The notes beneath the pieces were generated by a model, which did no database searches, was not told where the DNA came from, and was given only the letters and a program-made list of their open reading frames with translations. Shown here one piece after another: positions 15,555 to 24,686 of a stretch of 60,474 bases of DNA. The stretch's first letter is position 1; each line of letters starts with the position of its first letter. Source of the stretch: Terasakiella magnetica (GTDB lineage Bacteria; Pseudomonadota; Alphaproteobacteria; Rhodospirillales; Magnetospirillaceae); NCBI GenBank assembly GCA_902729415.1, contig CACVCF010000190.1, positions 1 through 60,474 on the forward strand, written 5' to 3'. Made by a program: the position numbers and the translations under genes.

Positions 15555-16475
15555 GTGACACTCGACGAGGTAAAGAGCGACGGCAAGGCCGGATTGGCGC
15601 GGGCCCTGGCCATGATCGAGCGCACCCCCGACGACGCAGCGACCATCGCACTGCTGGATGCCGCCTATGCCGCGCCCAAGGCCCATGTGGTGGGTATGAC
15701 CGGCCCGCCCGGCGTCGGCAAATCCACCTTGATGAACGCCCTGATTACCGGATGGCGGGCCAGTGACCGTAGCGTGGGCTGCATCGCCGTCGATCCGTCG
15801 TCGCGGCGCTCGGGCGGGGCCTTGCTGGGCGACCGGACCCGGCTGTCCACCGACCCCGAGGACCAGGGAATCTTCGTCCGCTCCATGGCCGCCCGCGACC
15901 GCCTGGGCGGATTGGCGGGGCTGACGGTCTCGGCCATGGTTCTGATGCGCGCCCTGTTCGACATCGTGCTGATCGAAACCGTCGGCGTCGGCCAATCCGA
16001 GACCGACGTGGTCGGGGTCGCCGACACCGTGCTGTTCTGCGTCCAGCCCGGATCGGGCGATTCGCTGCAATTCATGAAGGCGGGAATCGCCGAAATCCCC
16101 CATATCGTCGTGGTCACCAAAGCCGATATGGGCGCGGCGGCCAGTCGAGCGCGGGCCGATGTGCTGGGCGCCCTCGAACTGGGCAGCGAGGAAAATCATG
16201 ACGATTGGGAGGTGCCAGTGCTGATGGTGTCCTCCGCCCGGCGCGAAGGCATCAATGAGCTGATGGAGGCCATCGACAGCCATGGCCGCGCCCTGGAGCC
16301 GCATACGCGGCTGGCCGACGCCCGACACCGCCAAGCCCAGGATTGGCTGATCGAAGCGATTCGAGAGCGCTTCGGACGCGAAGGAATGCGCCGGGCTGGG
16401 CGTATCGACCTTGCCCGAAACGCCTCCCCCTTTGGGCGCCTGGCAGAGGTTTCCGCCACCCTAAGGATTGATTAA
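15555..16475 (+). CDS. meaB: MeaB/ArgK-family GTPase of methylmalonyl-CoA mutase
   Basis: A 306-residue G3E GTPase starting at the GTG at 15555. It shows Walker A in GPPGVGKSTLMNAL (about 50-63), AVDPSSRRSGGALLGDRTRL, the switch segment ETVGVGQSETDVVGVADTV and VVTKADMG for base recognition. MeaB protects and reloads the B12-dependent methylmalonyl-CoA mutase. The mutase genes are not adjacent here. It is divergent from dsbB. Confidence 0.95.
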   Translation: MTLDEVKSDGKAGLARALAMIERTPDDAATIALLDAAYAAPKAHVVGMTGPPGVGKSTLMNALITGWRASDRSVGCIAVDPSSRRSGGALLGDRTRLSTDPEDQGIFVRSMAARDRLGGLAGLTVSAMVLMRALFDIVLIETVGVGQSETDVVGVADTVLFCVQPGSGDSLQFMKAGIAEIPHIVVVTKADMGAAASRARADVLGALELGSEENHDDWEVPVLMVSSARREGINELMEAIDSHGRALEPHTRLADARHRQAQDWLIEAIRERFGREGMRRAGRIDLARNASPFGRLAEVSATLRID

Positions 16476-16555
16476 TTTAACTCCTTCGCATAGCAGATAT
16501 TGACAAGTATCCGTGAATGAGGGGAGCATTAGGGTTCTACTTATAAGGGGGAAGC

Positions 16556-17866
16556 GTGCCCTCAACCGCCGCAGTGAGAACAGGAACAGTCATACTGGAT
16601 CATGAGCTTCTCGAGCTTGTGTCTGGACTTGTCTGCATTTTGCGTGATGGCAACGTGATGTTCCTCAATCAGGCCGGCATCAAAATGCTGGGCCTGACGG
16701 AAGCCACCTCGGCCATTGACACACCTTTCGTTGATTTCGTCGAAAGCGACTATCGCTTTCTAGTGGAGGCCGGATGGGATCTGCTGGCCGAGGAAGAATT
16801 CCTGCCGCTGAAGCTTCATCGTACCGACGGCACCTTGTTCGAGGCGGAAATCCGGGTTCGCAAGATCCCCTCGCCCGATGAGATGTTCATGGTCGAAGCC
16901 CGTGATATATCGAAATTCGTCCGCTCGGCCGAAGCGCTGCGCGAGCGCGAGGAACGGCTTCAGGGCGTTCTGGCCTCGGTGGCCGAAGGCATTATCACCG
17001 TCAACGAGCAAGGCCTGATCGAAAGCGCCAACCCCGCCGTCGACCGCATGTTCGGCCATGGCGCGGGCAAGCTGATCGGCAAGCATATCGGCGTGATGAT
17101 GGCCGAAACCCTTCGAGATGATCACAATGACCGTCTCGTTCAGTATCTGGGCGGCGCGGGCAAGCTGATGGGACGCTCGGTGGAAAGCATGGGACGGCGC
17201 CAGGATGGCAGTATTTTTCCCATGGAGATTTCCGTCACCGAACTGCGCCACGGCAAGATGCGGCTGTTCACCGGTATCCTGCGCGACATTTCCGAGCGCA
17301 AGGAAAACGAGGACCGCATCAAGCGGCTGGCCCATCACGACAATCTGACCGGCCTGCCCAACCGCAACCTGCTGAATGACCGCATCAACCACGCCTTGGC
17401 CCGCGTGCGGCGCCATGGGGGCCGGATGGCGGTGCTTTACGTCGATCTCGACAAGTTCAAACCCATCAACGACACCCTAGGCCATCAGGCGGGTGACGTG
17501 GTGCTGCGCGAAGTCGCGGGGCGCCTGACCACCTGCATCCGCAGCTCCGACACGGTCTCACGCGTTGGCGGCGACGAATTCGTGGTAGTGGTGGAAGAGA
17601 TCAACCGTCCCGCCGAAGCATCCATGGTCGCCCGCAAGATCATCGATTCCTTGGCGGTGCCGGTCTTCTACAACGAGCACCCCTGCACCATCGGCGCCTC
17701 GATCGGTATCGCCATCTTTCCCGATGACGGCAATTCCATGGAAGACGTCTGCAAGGCCGCCGATGTCGCCATGTACCGGGTCAAACATTCCGGGCGTAAT
17801 GCCTTTTGCTTCTATTCAGAAAATACCGAGAAGACCGAAATCGATTTCGACGGCACCCTGGATTAG
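16556..17866 (+). CDS. PAS-PAS-GGDEF diguanylate cyclase
   Basis: A 436-residue cytoplasmic protein, GTG start at 16556. Two PAS domains (about 12-130 and 135-255) precede a GGDEF domain (about 265-425). The active site is an intact GGDEF near residue 338. The product-inhibition site RSSD lies five residues before it, as expected for feedback-controlled cyclases. YVDLDKFKPINDTLGHQAGD is also present. It should make c-di-GMP in response to a cytoplasmic signal. No membrane segment is seen. Confidence 0.95.
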   Translation: MPSTAAVRTGTVILDHELLELVSGLVCILRDGNVMFLNQAGIKMLGLTEATSAIDTPFVDFVESDYRFLVEAGWDLLAEEEFLPLKLHRTDGTLFEAEIRVRKIPSPDEMFMVEARDISKFVRSAEALREREERLQGVLASVAEGIITVNEQGLIESANPAVDRMFGHGAGKLIGKHIGVMMAETLRDDHNDRLVQYLGGAGKLMGRSVESMGRRQDGSIFPMEISVTELRHGKMRLFTGILRDISERKENEDRIKRLAHHDNLTGLPNRNLLNDRINHALARVRRHGGRMAVLYVDLDKFKPINDTLGHQAGDVVLREVAGRLTTCIRSSDTVSRVGGDEFVVVVEEINRPAEASMVARKIIDSLAVPVFYNEHPCTIGASIGIAIFPDDGNSMEDVCKAADVAMYRVKHSGRNAFCFYSENTEKTEIDFDGTLD

Positions 17867-17909
17867 GGATAAACCCCGGTCAGGCCACAGCCAGATCGGA
17901 GTTTATCCC
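17866..17909. terminator. inverted repeat between convergent genes
   Basis: GGGATAAAC at 17866-17874 pairs with GTTTATCCC at 17901-17909. The first G of the stem is the last base of the stop codon. The loop is 26 bases and can form an inner stem. It may end transcription from both sides. Confidence 0.45.
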
Positions 17910-17918
17910 CCGGCGCAT

Positions 17919-18245
17919 TCACCGGGCCATTTCGGTATAGATCTGCTCGCGGGCGATTTCCAACAACACCGCCATCTGGTGTCTGATTTCACGCTCTTCC
18001 ATCACGATTCCGGCGGCGATGAAATCATGGGCGATCTTGTGCCCGGCATCGCGGTCGGAGGCATCGAACTCGACATCCACCACCGACAGGGCGTAGGTCT
18101 TGGCGGCATCACCGCCGATCCCCATCTTTTCCGCCGCCCATAGACCGAGAAGCTTGTCGCGGCGGATCTTGGCCTTGAAATCCATTTCCTGATCCAGCCG
18201 AAACTTGGCCTCGTAAGCTTTTTCACGATCATCAAATGCGTTCAT
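17919..18245 (-). CDS. F1-ATPase inhibitor zeta subunit (DUF1476)
   Basis: A 108-residue protein with the DUF1476 signatures: an N-terminal FDDREKAYEAKF helix, DFKAKIRRDKLLGLWAAEKMG and the C-terminal HQMAVLLEIAREQI. In Paracoccus denitrificans the N terminus of the zeta protein inserts into F1-ATPase and blocks ATP hydrolysis. The family is alphaproteobacterial. The N-terminal inhibitory segment is present. The ATP synthase genes are not nearby. Confidence 0.93.
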   Translation of the reverse strand: MNAFDDREKAYEAKFRLDQEMDFKAKIRRDKLLGLWAAEKMGIGGDAAKTYALSVVDVEFDASDRDAGHKIAHDFIAAGIVMEEREIRHQMAVLLEIAREQIYTEMAR

Positions 18246-18333
18246 GGTCCGCAGACGTCCTCTATCGCCTTCATCGATGGGGTCCGCGTGTTATAACCAC
18301 CCTTGCCGCTTGGTAAAATACGGAATTTCGACC

Positions 18334-19101
18334 ATGTGCACGCTTATCGTCCTGCATCGCCCCGGAACCGACTGGCCGGTGATCATCGCCGCCAACCGTG
18401 ATGAAATGAGGGACAGGCCCTGGCGCTCTCCCGGCCGCTGGTGGGATGACCGCCCCGAGGTGGTGGCGGGCCAGGATGAACTGGCGGGCGGATCGTGGAT
18501 GGGCTTGAACCAGTCCGGCGTGATGGTGGCCATTCTCAACCGTATGGGCACCCTGGGGCCACAACCCGGCAAGCGGTCGCGCGGAGAATTGGTGCTGGAA
18601 GCCCTGGATCACGCTGATGCCGCCCCCGCAGCCCAGGCTTTGGCCCAATTGGATGCCCGCGCCTATCGCCCATTCAACATGGTGATCGCCGATAACCGCG
18701 ACGTCTTCTGGCTGCGGGCCGACGGGAGCAGGATCACGGCCCATCCTATTTCGCCCGGCCTGCACATGCTGAGCGCCCTGGATCTGGACGACCGCACCAG
18801 CCCACGCATCGATGCCTATCTCGACCGCTTCAAAGCCCTGCCCCCACCTCAGCCCGACCCGGACAGCCCGGCCGGCGGCGATTGGGGCGGCTGGCCCGCC
18901 TTGCTGGCCGACACCGGTACCGCCTCGTCCGATACCGAGGAGGCCGCCGCCATGTGCTTTACCCGCGCCAACGGCTTTGGCACCGTCTCGTCATCGCTGA
19001 TCGCCCTGCCCGCCGCCGCAAGACTGGGAACCCCAGCCCTCTGGCGTTTCGCCCCCGGACGGCCCGACCGGACCGGGTTCGAGGCCGTAAAGCTCGATTG
19101 A
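18334..19101 (+). CDS. NRDE (TANGO2-like) family protein
   Basis: A 255-residue protein starting MCTLIVL at 18334, the characteristic NRDE N terminus with Cys at position 2. The naming motif appears in [13 protein letters not shown], followed by [15 protein letters not shown] and [11 protein letters not shown]. Eukaryotic TANGO2 has been tied to haem or lipid handling; the bacterial function is not settled. It is 31 codons shorter than the longest ORF because MCT is the conserved start. Confidence 0.9.
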   Translation: MCTLIVLHRPGTDWPVIIAANRDEMRDRPWRSPGRWWDDRPEVVAGQDELAGGSWMGLNQSGVMVAILNRMGTLGPQPGKRSRGELVLEALDHADAAPAAQALAQLDARAYRPFNMVIADNRDVFWLRADGSRITAHPISPGLHMLSALDLDDRTSPRIDAYLDRFKALPPPQPDPDSPAGGDWGGWPALLADTGTASSDTEEAAAMCFTRANGFGTVSSSLIALPAAARLGTPALWRFAPGRPDRTGFEAVKLD

Positions 19102-19229
19102 GCGGCGACAAGATTGTCTCTCCCCAGCTTCCCTGCTATACCAGGGCCGGATCGTTCGACGAGCGCCTAAGACCGATATCATCGCCTGTTCCCGTGCGCC
19201 GTTGCGCCCATCATACCCGGATATTTTCC

Positions 19230-19994
19230 ATGGCCAGACGCAGACAGATTTACGAAGGCAAGGCCAAGGTGCTGTTCGAAGGCCCCGAGCCCGGCACCCT
19301 CGTCCAGTACTTCAAGGACGACGCCACCGCCTTCAACAATAAGAAACGCGGAACCATCACCGGCAAAGGGGTGCTGAACAACCGCATTTCCGAATATCTG
19401 ATGCTCCGCCTGGGTGAAATCGGCATTCCCACCCACTTTGTCCGCCGCCTCAACATGCGCGAGCAGCTGGTGCGCGAAGTCGAGATCATTCCGCTGGAAG
19501 TGGTGGTCCGCAACGTGGCTGCCGGTTCGCTGGCCCAGCGCTTTGGCCTGTCCGAGGGGACGCCGCTGCCCCGCTCGATCATCGAGTACTATTTCAAGTC
19601 CGACGCCCTGGACGACCCCATGGTCTCGGAAGAGCACGTCACCGCCTTCGGCTGGGCCACCACCCAGGATCTGGACGAGATGATGTCGCTGTCGCTGCGG
19701 ATCAACGACTTCCTGACCGGCCTGCTGCTGGGCGTCGGCATCCGATTGGTGGACTTCAAGATCGAGTTCGGCCGTCTTTACAACGGCGACGACATGCAGA
19801 TCGTGCTGGCCGATGAGATCAGCCCCGATTCCTGCCGCCTGTGGGATATCAAGACCGGCGACAAAATGGATAAGGACCGCTTCCGCCGCGACCTCGGCGG
19901 CGTCGAGGAGGCCTATCAGGAGGTGGCGCGCCGTCTCGGCATCCTGCCCGAGAGCGGCCCTCGGGATCTCAAAGGCCCGGCGACCATGCAGTAA
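19230..19994 (+). CDS. purC: SAICAR synthetase
   Basis: A 254-residue purine-synthesis enzyme that joins CAIR and aspartate. It starts at the ATG at 19230 ([18 protein letters not shown]). The signatures [59 protein letters not shown] and [10 protein letters not shown] are all present. It is followed after 55 bases by purS, the usual alphaproteobacterial order (purC-purS-purQ); purQ is not here. Confidence 0.97.
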   Translation: MARRRQIYEGKAKVLFEGPEPGTLVQYFKDDATAFNNKKRGTITGKGVLNNRISEYLMLRLGEIGIPTHFVRRLNMREQLVREVEIIPLEVVVRNVAAGSLAQRFGLSEGTPLPRSIIEYYFKSDALDDPMVSEEHVTAFGWATTQDLDEMMSLSLRINDFLTGLLLGVGIRLVDFKIEFGRLYNGDDMQIVLADEISPDSCRLWDIKTGDKMDKDRFRRDLGGVEEAYQEVARRLGILPESGPRDLKGPATMQ

Positions 19995-20049
19995 GGGGGC
20001 CTCTTCTCCGGCCTCCCCTCTTCCCTGTCACGAACGGACGGAATTCAAC

Positions 20050-20292
20050 GTGAAAGCCAAAGTCCACATCACCCTCAAGAACGGCGTCCTCGATCCCCAG
20101 GGCAAGGCGGTACAGCATGCGCTGGCCGCACTGGGCTTCTCCGGTGTCAACGACGTGCGCCAGGGCAAATATATCGAACTCGATCTGGCCGAGACCGACA
20201 AGGCCAAGGCCAAGGCTGCGGCCGAGCAGATGTGCAAGGGCCTGCTTGCCAATACGGTAATCGAGAACTACACGATTGACCTGCTCGATTGA
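20050..20292 (+). CDS. purS: phosphoribosylformylglycinamidine synthase subunit PurS
   Basis: An 80-residue protein, GTG start at 20050. It shows VHITLKNGVLDPQGKAVQHALAALGF and the VRQGKYIELDL strand. PurS bridges PurL and PurQ in the three-part FGAM synthetase. The usual next genes, purQ and purL, are absent; instead a terminator-like hairpin and an unrelated secreted-protein gene follow, so the cluster is split. Confidence 0.95.
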   Translation: MKAKVHITLKNGVLDPQGKAVQHALAALGFSGVNDVRQGKYIELDLAETDKAKAKAAAEQMCKGLLANTVIENYTIDLLD

Positions 20293-20311
20293 GCCATCCA
20301 TATGACGAAGT

Positions 20312-20345
20312 GGGCTGGGGGCATCTCGCCCCCGGCTCTTTTCGT
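20312..20345 (+). terminator. terminator-like hairpin after purS
   Basis: GGGCTGGGGGC pairs with GCCCCCGGCTC (one G-T pair) around ATCTC, followed by TTTTCG. It separates purS from the next gene. Confidence 0.7.
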
Positions 20346-20361
20346 AAAAGGTGACAGCACG

Positions 20362-20898
20362 ATGAGTCTGATCCGACGCGCTATCGTCGCGTTCAGTTGC
20401 CTTCTGGCGGCAACCGCAGGCCCGGCTCGTGCGCAAGAGGCCGATCAGCCCGTCAACGCCGACACCGAACTGATCGATACCGTTGTTGATCACGTGGGCG
20501 GTTTCCTCAAGGCCCTGGTTGGGCCGCCGATCTCCAGCCCGTCGCCCTATCTCAACATGCCCCAGGCGGCCCCCTCCACGGCCGGGGACAATCCCGCACC
20601 AGCCGAACCGGCCAAGCAAAGCGCCAGCCTGACACCGACGCCTGCGCCCTCGCCCCCGATCCCGATCCCGGCAATACCCGAGCCCCCGCCCCCAACGGCG
20701 GAGATTGCCGCGCCGCCACCCGCCGTCACAGCTCCGACGCCCCCTGCGCTCACTCGCGCCGCCGCCTCCAAACCGGCGGCGATGGTCCACGCCACCGCGA
20801 CGCGCCCCCTGCCCATCGATCCTCCCAGCGGATGCCCTGTACGCATCGCCGCCACCGCGACGCTGGAACAGATGCGCAAACTCCCCCCTTGTAAATAA
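20362..20898 (+). CDS. secreted proline-rich hypothetical protein
   Basis: A 178-residue protein starting MSLIRRAIVAFSCLLAATAGPARA, a clear signal peptide with cleavage expected after ARA. The mature N terminus has a short helix-like segment (ELIDTVVDHVGGFLKAL). About 90 residues of Pro/Ala repeats follow, as in periplasm- or wall-spanning linkers. The C terminus has two cysteines, SGCPVRIAA and LPPCK, which could form a disulfide. AAGGTGA lies before the start. No family was recognised. Confidence 0.75.
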   Translation: MSLIRRAIVAFSCLLAATAGPARAQEADQPVNADTELIDTVVDHVGGFLKALVGPPISSPSPYLNMPQAAPSTAGDNPAPAEPAKQSASLTPTPAPSPPIPIPAIPEPPPPTAEIAAPPPAVTAPTPPALTRAAASKPAAMVHATATRPLPIDPPSGCPVRIAATATLEQMRKLPPCK

Positions 20899-21005
20899 TC
20901 TCATAGGCCATTCGCAGCCCCCTTTGCTCCACCTTGAAGGATAGAACAAAGGTATTATATGAGGAGATGTAGGGCCTGACGCCCCTCTCCAGCCGGGCTT
21001 TGAGA

Positions 21006-21356
21006 ATGGTGTTTGATCGTGACACGTCCCAGGTCAAAAACTGGATGAACATGTTTCGCTGGATCGTTAAGTTGATCCGCGACGACTACGGCGTTGATGA
21101 GGAAAAACTCACCCGCTACGCCCATATCGAAACCGATATCGGTCTGACTTTGGAGCAGACAGAAGAGGTTATCGATATTGTTTCCCAATGTTTTCACATT
21201 ACATTTCCGGCAGGAACTCTCGACGAAGTCATGAAGTTCGAAGAGTTATGCATGCTCGCAGCTTGGATTAACGGGCTTTACAAGCATCCGGAATTTCTCA
21301 GCGCGCAATACTCCGCCAAAGCGGCATCACTCAACCCCAAGGCCACCCCCCAATGA
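21006..21356 (+). CDS. acyl-carrier-protein-like / DUF1493-like small protein
   Basis: A roughly 116-residue protein; the ATG at 21006 is favoured, another in-frame ATG is at 21000. The core (HIETDIGLTLEQTEEVIDIVSQCFHITFP) has the acidic four-helix pattern of acyl-carrier-like and DUF1493 proteins. No DSL serine for phosphopantetheine is visible, so it is probably not a true carrier. Its stop overlaps the start of the PilZ gene as ATGA, suggesting a shared role. Confidence 0.6.
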   Translation: MVFDRDTSQVKNWMNMFRWIVKLIRDDYGVDEEKLTRYAHIETDIGLTLEQTEEVIDIVSQCFHITFPAGTLDEVMKFEELCMLAAWINGLYKHPEFLSAQYSAKAASLNPKATPQ

Positions 21357-21730
21357 TTACGGAAATCCCCCCCATGGCGTCTCCAATCCCGGCAAGCAGC
21401 CCCCCACAGGTTGAAGATCGCCGCCACCACGTACGCTATGCCGGTCAGTATCTGGTCGTTGAAATCGAAGGCACAGCCTATCCTGTCACCGATATCAGCG
21501 TCGGAGGCGTCCGATTCGAAGACATTGGACGCAAAATCGGAGAGATGCAGCGGGCTGTCATCCGCTCGACCAGCGAGGGAGGAGCATCCATCGGCGCCGA
21601 GATCACCATCGTGACCATAGACGGCAAACGGATTCACGCATCATTTTCCAAGCCCTCCATGCCGCTGATGCGCTATATCGTCAGTCATCTCAGCGAGGTG
21701 CACGGCATCGAGCCCCACCTGATCAAATAG
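21353..21730 (+). CDS. PilZ-domain c-di-GMP-binding protein
   Basis: A 125-residue single-domain protein. The c-di-GMP signature is seen as RRHHVR near residue 22 and DISVGGVRF near residue 46, matching RxxxR and D/NxSxxG. It should act as a c-di-GMP effector. It is translationally coupled to the acyl-carrier-like protein and lies between two genes for c-di-GMP turnover proteins. Confidence 0.9.
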   Translation: MITEIPPMASPIPASSPPQVEDRRHHVRYAGQYLVVEIEGTAYPVTDISVGGVRFEDIGRKIGEMQRAVIRSTSEGGASIGAEITIVTIDGKRIHASFSKPSMPLMRYIVSHLSEVHGIEPHLIK

Positions 21731-21746
21731 CCGGGGAAATCCATTC

Positions 21747-22640
21747 TTGGTTGCCCTTCGTATCGGTATCGACCTTGGCGGAACCAAGACAGAGGCCATC
21801 GCCCTCGACATGAGTGGTCGGGAAGTGTGCCGCTACCGCACAATGACGCCGCAAGGCGATTACGCCGCCACCATCCGCACCATCCGGGAACTGGTCGAGA
21901 CCATCGAAGCTGAAACCGGCAGTTCCGGGTCGGTGGGCATCGGCATCCCCGGCACCATCAGCCCCAAAACCGGGGTGGTGAAGAACGCCAATTCGACTTG
22001 GCTGATCGGCAAACCCTTCGACCGAGACCTGGAGGCCGCTTTGGGCCGTCCAGTCCGTCTGGCCAACGATGCCGATTGTTTCGCCCTGTCCGAAGCCACC
22101 GATGGCGCCGGCAGCGGTGCTGCGACCGTATTCGGCGTCATCTTGGGAACTGGCGTAGGGGCCGGAATCGTTGTTCAGGGCCGCCTTGTCGCTGGCCCCA
22201 ATGCCATTGCCGGAGAATGGGGGCACAATCCCCTCCCCTGGCCCACCGACGACGAACGCCCCGGCTATGAATGCTATTGCGGCCGTCGCGGTTGTATCGA
22301 GACGTTCTTGTCCGGTCCCGGACTCGCCCGCGACCATGGCGGATCATTAAGTGCCGCCGAGATCTGCGCCAGCGCCGCCCCCGATTGCGAAGCCGCACTG
22401 CGGCGCTATGAACAGCGCCTTGCCCGTGCCCTGGCCGCGGTGATCAACATCATCGACCCTCACGTCATCGTGTTGGGAGGCGGGCTGTCGAAGATTACCC
22501 GACTTTATCAGTCAGTCCCTCGCCTGTGGGGGCCATGGGTGTTCTCCGACCATGTGGAGACCATCATCAAGCCACCAATTCACGGCGATTCGTCGGGAGT
22601 CCGCGGGGCGGCTTGGCTTTGGCCGTCCAAGACAACTTAA
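21747..22640 (+). CDS. ROK-family sugar kinase
   Basis: A 297-residue kinase with a TTG start at 21747. The ATP-binding [12 protein letters not shown] is at residues 9-20, followed by GIGIPGTI, the N-D pair in [18 protein letters not shown], and the zinc site [19 protein letters not shown]. This pattern fits fructokinase or N-acetyl-sugar kinases of the ROK family. The precise sugar is unclear. It begins 16 bases after the PilZ stop. Confidence 0.92.
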   Translation: MVALRIGIDLGGTKTEAIALDMSGREVCRYRTMTPQGDYAATIRTIRELVETIEAETGSSGSVGIGIPGTISPKTGVVKNANSTWLIGKPFDRDLEAALGRPVRLANDADCFALSEATDGAGSGAATVFGVILGTGVGAGIVVQGRLVAGPNAIAGEWGHNPLPWPTDDERPGYECYCGRRGCIETFLSGPGLARDHGGSLSAAEICASAAPDCEAALRRYEQRLARALAAVINIIDPHVIVLGGGLSKITRLYQSVPRLWGPWVFSDHVETIIKPPIHGDSSGVRGAAWLWPSKTT

Positions 22641-22656
22641 GGAAATTTGCATTCGT

Positions 22657-22670
22657 TTGACCGAGATCAA
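22657..22670 (+). promoter_or_regulatory. FNR-type box upstream of the Crp/Fnr regulator
   Basis: TTGACCGAGATCAA matches TTGAT-N4-ATCAA with one change. It lies 70 bases before the ATG at 22741. TATACT at 22711-22716 is a possible -10 element, which would place the box near -60. This suggests autoregulation or control by another FNR-type protein. Confidence 0.6.
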
Positions 22671-22740
22671 ACTGAATAGGGGCAAATACCCGCATCCTGG
22701 GCTAAAGTTCTATACTTCTATGGGCGGGATAGAGTTCAAG

Positions 22741-23487
22741 ATGGAGACAGAGTCGCCTCACCGCGTACCGCCCGCCACGGGCGGAACCGGACACAGCCTC
22801 AAAGCCGATGATCTAGCTTCGGTCAGTCGTCTCGCCATGTTTTCCGAGCTTTCCGCCACTGCGCTTTCCGAAGTCACAGTCGAAGCGACGGTGACCCGTT
22901 ATGCCCGCAATGAAATCATCTTTCACCAGGGCGATCAGCCCGCTGCCCTTCGGGTGGTGCTGGATGGTCAAGTGGGGTTGATGGGAACCATCACCGATGG
23001 CGGTGAGACCCTGGTGGAAATCCTCAAGACCGGCGAGATGTTCATCGCCGCCGCAGTCCTGACAGAAAAGCCGTTTCTCATGAGCGCGGTGGCATTGCAG
23101 CCATCGCGCATCTTGTCACTGCCGGGGGAACGCTTTCGCCGCGATGTGCGCGAACGCTCGGACTTGGCCTTCGCCATGCTCACCTCTATGGCCAAGCATT
23201 ACCGGATGCTGGTGCGGGAAGTAAAGGATCTGAAGCTGAAATCCGCCGCTCAACGGCTGGCTCTCTATCTGCTGGGGCTGACGGTCAAACGCGAAGGCTC
23301 GACCATCGTGCGCCTGCCCCACAGCAAGGGCATGATCGCAGCCAGGGTCGGTGTCCGACCGGAAACCCTGTCACGGGCCTTCTCCCACCTTAAGGAACGG
23401 GGCGTGGTGGTGGATGGCCAAGCGGTGGCCATCGCCGATATTCCGTCGCTGCGCAGCTATTGCCACGAAGGTGAGGAGATTATCTGA
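22741..23487 (+). CDS. Crp/Fnr-family regulator of FNR/DNR type
   Basis: A 248-residue regulator. A cyclic-nucleotide-binding-like sensor fold (about 25-145) is followed by a dimer helix and a helix-turn-helix with IAARVGVRPETLSRAFSHLKERG. The E-x-x-S-R recognition pattern (ETLSR) is that of FNR and DNR proteins, which read TTGAT-type sites. The N-terminal cysteine cluster of oxygen-sensing FNR is missing, so it may sense NO or redox differently, as DNR/NNR proteins do. I start at 22741 with GGGATAGAG upstream; an ATG at 22720 is also in frame. Confidence 0.88.
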   Translation: METESPHRVPPATGGTGHSLKADDLASVSRLAMFSELSATALSEVTVEATVTRYARNEIIFHQGDQPAALRVVLDGQVGLMGTITDGGETLVEILKTGEMFIAAAVLTEKPFLMSAVALQPSRILSLPGERFRRDVRERSDLAFAMLTSMAKHYRMLVREVKDLKLKSAAQRLALYLLGLTVKREGSTIVRLPHSKGMIAARVGVRPETLSRAFSHLKERGVVVDGQAVAIADIPSLRSYCHEGEEII

Positions 23488-23516
23488 CCACGGGTAGCCG
23501 CCTTTCCCTCACCCGA

Positions 23517-24041
23517 TTACGGAATCACCCCGCACGCCACGCGCGGACCGCCGCCGCCCAGCGGCTTGGGACTGTCGGCGTAATTGTCCGCCCCGGCATG
23601 GATGATAATGGAACGCCCCTTCACATCGGCCACCTTGACATGCGGCACAATCGCACGGTCGCGGGTATTGCCGTCACCATTGACCGCCAGGGCGGGCATA
23701 TCGCCACGGTGGCCATGGGACCACGGTCCTTCGTGCTTGCCGGTTTTGTCTGGATCAAAATGCCCCCCGGCAGCCAATCCGGCCACGGGCTTGCCATCTT
23801 GATCCTTGGCGGCGCAACTGGGATTTTCATGGATATGAAAACCGTGCGGCCCCGGCACCAGCCCCGCCAGACGCGGCACCACCTCCAGCCCCGTCTTGCC
23901 GTCACGCAAGATCACGGTGCCGATTTTATCGCCGACGCCGGTTGCATCGATGGCATTGACAGTTACCACCGTTTCCGCAGCCATGGCTGAACCGGCCACA
24001 AGCACCAGACCGAAAAAGAGCAGCGAAACGTTTCTGATCAT
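23517..24041 (-). CDS. sodC: periplasmic Cu/Zn superoxide dismutase
   Basis: A 174-residue protein with a signal peptide (MIRNVSLLFFGLVLVAGSAMA). Copper and zinc ligands are seen in HGFHIHE, AGGHFDP, KHEGPWSHGHRGDMP and IIIHAGADNY. The structural disulfide is formed by Cys in NPSCAAKDQ and Cys in RVACGVI. It removes superoxide in the periplasm. It faces the Crp/Fnr gene convergently. Confidence 0.96.
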   Translation of the reverse strand: MIRNVSLLFFGLVLVAGSAMAAETVVTVNAIDATGVGDKIGTVILRDGKTGLEVVPRLAGLVPGPHGFHIHENPSCAAKDQDGKPVAGLAAGGHFDPDKTGKHEGPWSHGHRGDMPALAVNGDGNTRDRAIVPHVKVADVKGRSIIIHAGADNYADSPKPLGGGGPRVACGVIP

Positions 24042-24137
24042 GAGACACCCAATTCTTCATGGCGGGTTCTGAACAGGTGATACCCGCCATTGCTAAAATC
24101 AATACCCTCCTCCTGATCGTGCTCTCTGACAAAATTA

Positions 24138-24155
24138 TGTGAGGAAACTCTCACA
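24138..24155. promoter_or_regulatory. palindromic operator-like site between sodC and a receiver gene
   Basis: TGTGAG-GAAACT-CTCACA is a perfect 6+6 palindrome in the 198-base region between divergent genes. The half-site spacing (TGTGA-N8-TCACA) is two bases longer than a standard CRP site, so the binding protein is unknown. Confidence 0.4.
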
Positions 24156-24239
24156 ATTGGCAGTAAGCCGGTTTTCAACCGGGCAAACGAGCCGTATAGT
24201 TAGGGCGGTCACCTGAGGTCCCCGTAAGAGGAGCCGGAC

Positions 24240-24686
24240 TTGAGCCTGCGAAGTGCCCCTGAAACGTTCGAAATTCTTCTGGTCGAGGATAATCCTGGTG
24301 ACGCCCGGCTGGCCCAGGAGGCTTTGAAGGAAGGACGCATGACAAGCCGCCTCAAGGTGGTGGTCGATGGCGTGGAAGCCATGGCCTATCTGCGTCGTGA
24401 AGGTCCGTACGCGGGCTCGCCGCGCCCTCATCTGATTCTGCTTGACCTCAACCTGCCGCGGAAGGACGGCCGCCAGGTTCTGGCCGAGCTTAAAGTGGAT
24501 GAGGATTTACGCCGTATTCCGGTTGTTGTGCTGACCACCTCACAGGCGGAGCAAGACATCATGCGAAGCTATGATCTTCACGCCAATTGCTACATCACCA
24601 AACCGGTGGATCTTGATCGCTTTATTTCCGTCGTCCGGTCGATCGAGGAATATTGGTGTTCCGTGGTGACGCTGCCGCCCCGCTGA
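24240..24686 (+). CDS. single-domain response regulator (Rcp1/CheY-like)
   Basis: A 148-residue receiver protein with a TTG start at 24240, preceded by GAGGAG. It has [17 protein letters not shown], the phosphoacceptor in [19 protein letters not shown] and [10 protein letters not shown]. The inserted [13 protein letters not shown] loop is typical of Rcp1-type regulators that partner bacteriophytochromes or hybrid kinases. It has no output domain and overlaps the following GGDEF-EAL gene, so the two probably belong to one phosphorelay. Confidence 0.92.
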   Translation: MSLRSAPETFEILLVEDNPGDARLAQEALKEGRMTSRLKVVVDGVEAMAYLRREGPYAGSPRPHLILLDLNLPRKDGRQVLAELKVDEDLRRIPVVVLTTSQAEQDIMRSYDLHANCYITKPVDLDRFISVVRSIEEYWCSVVTLPPR

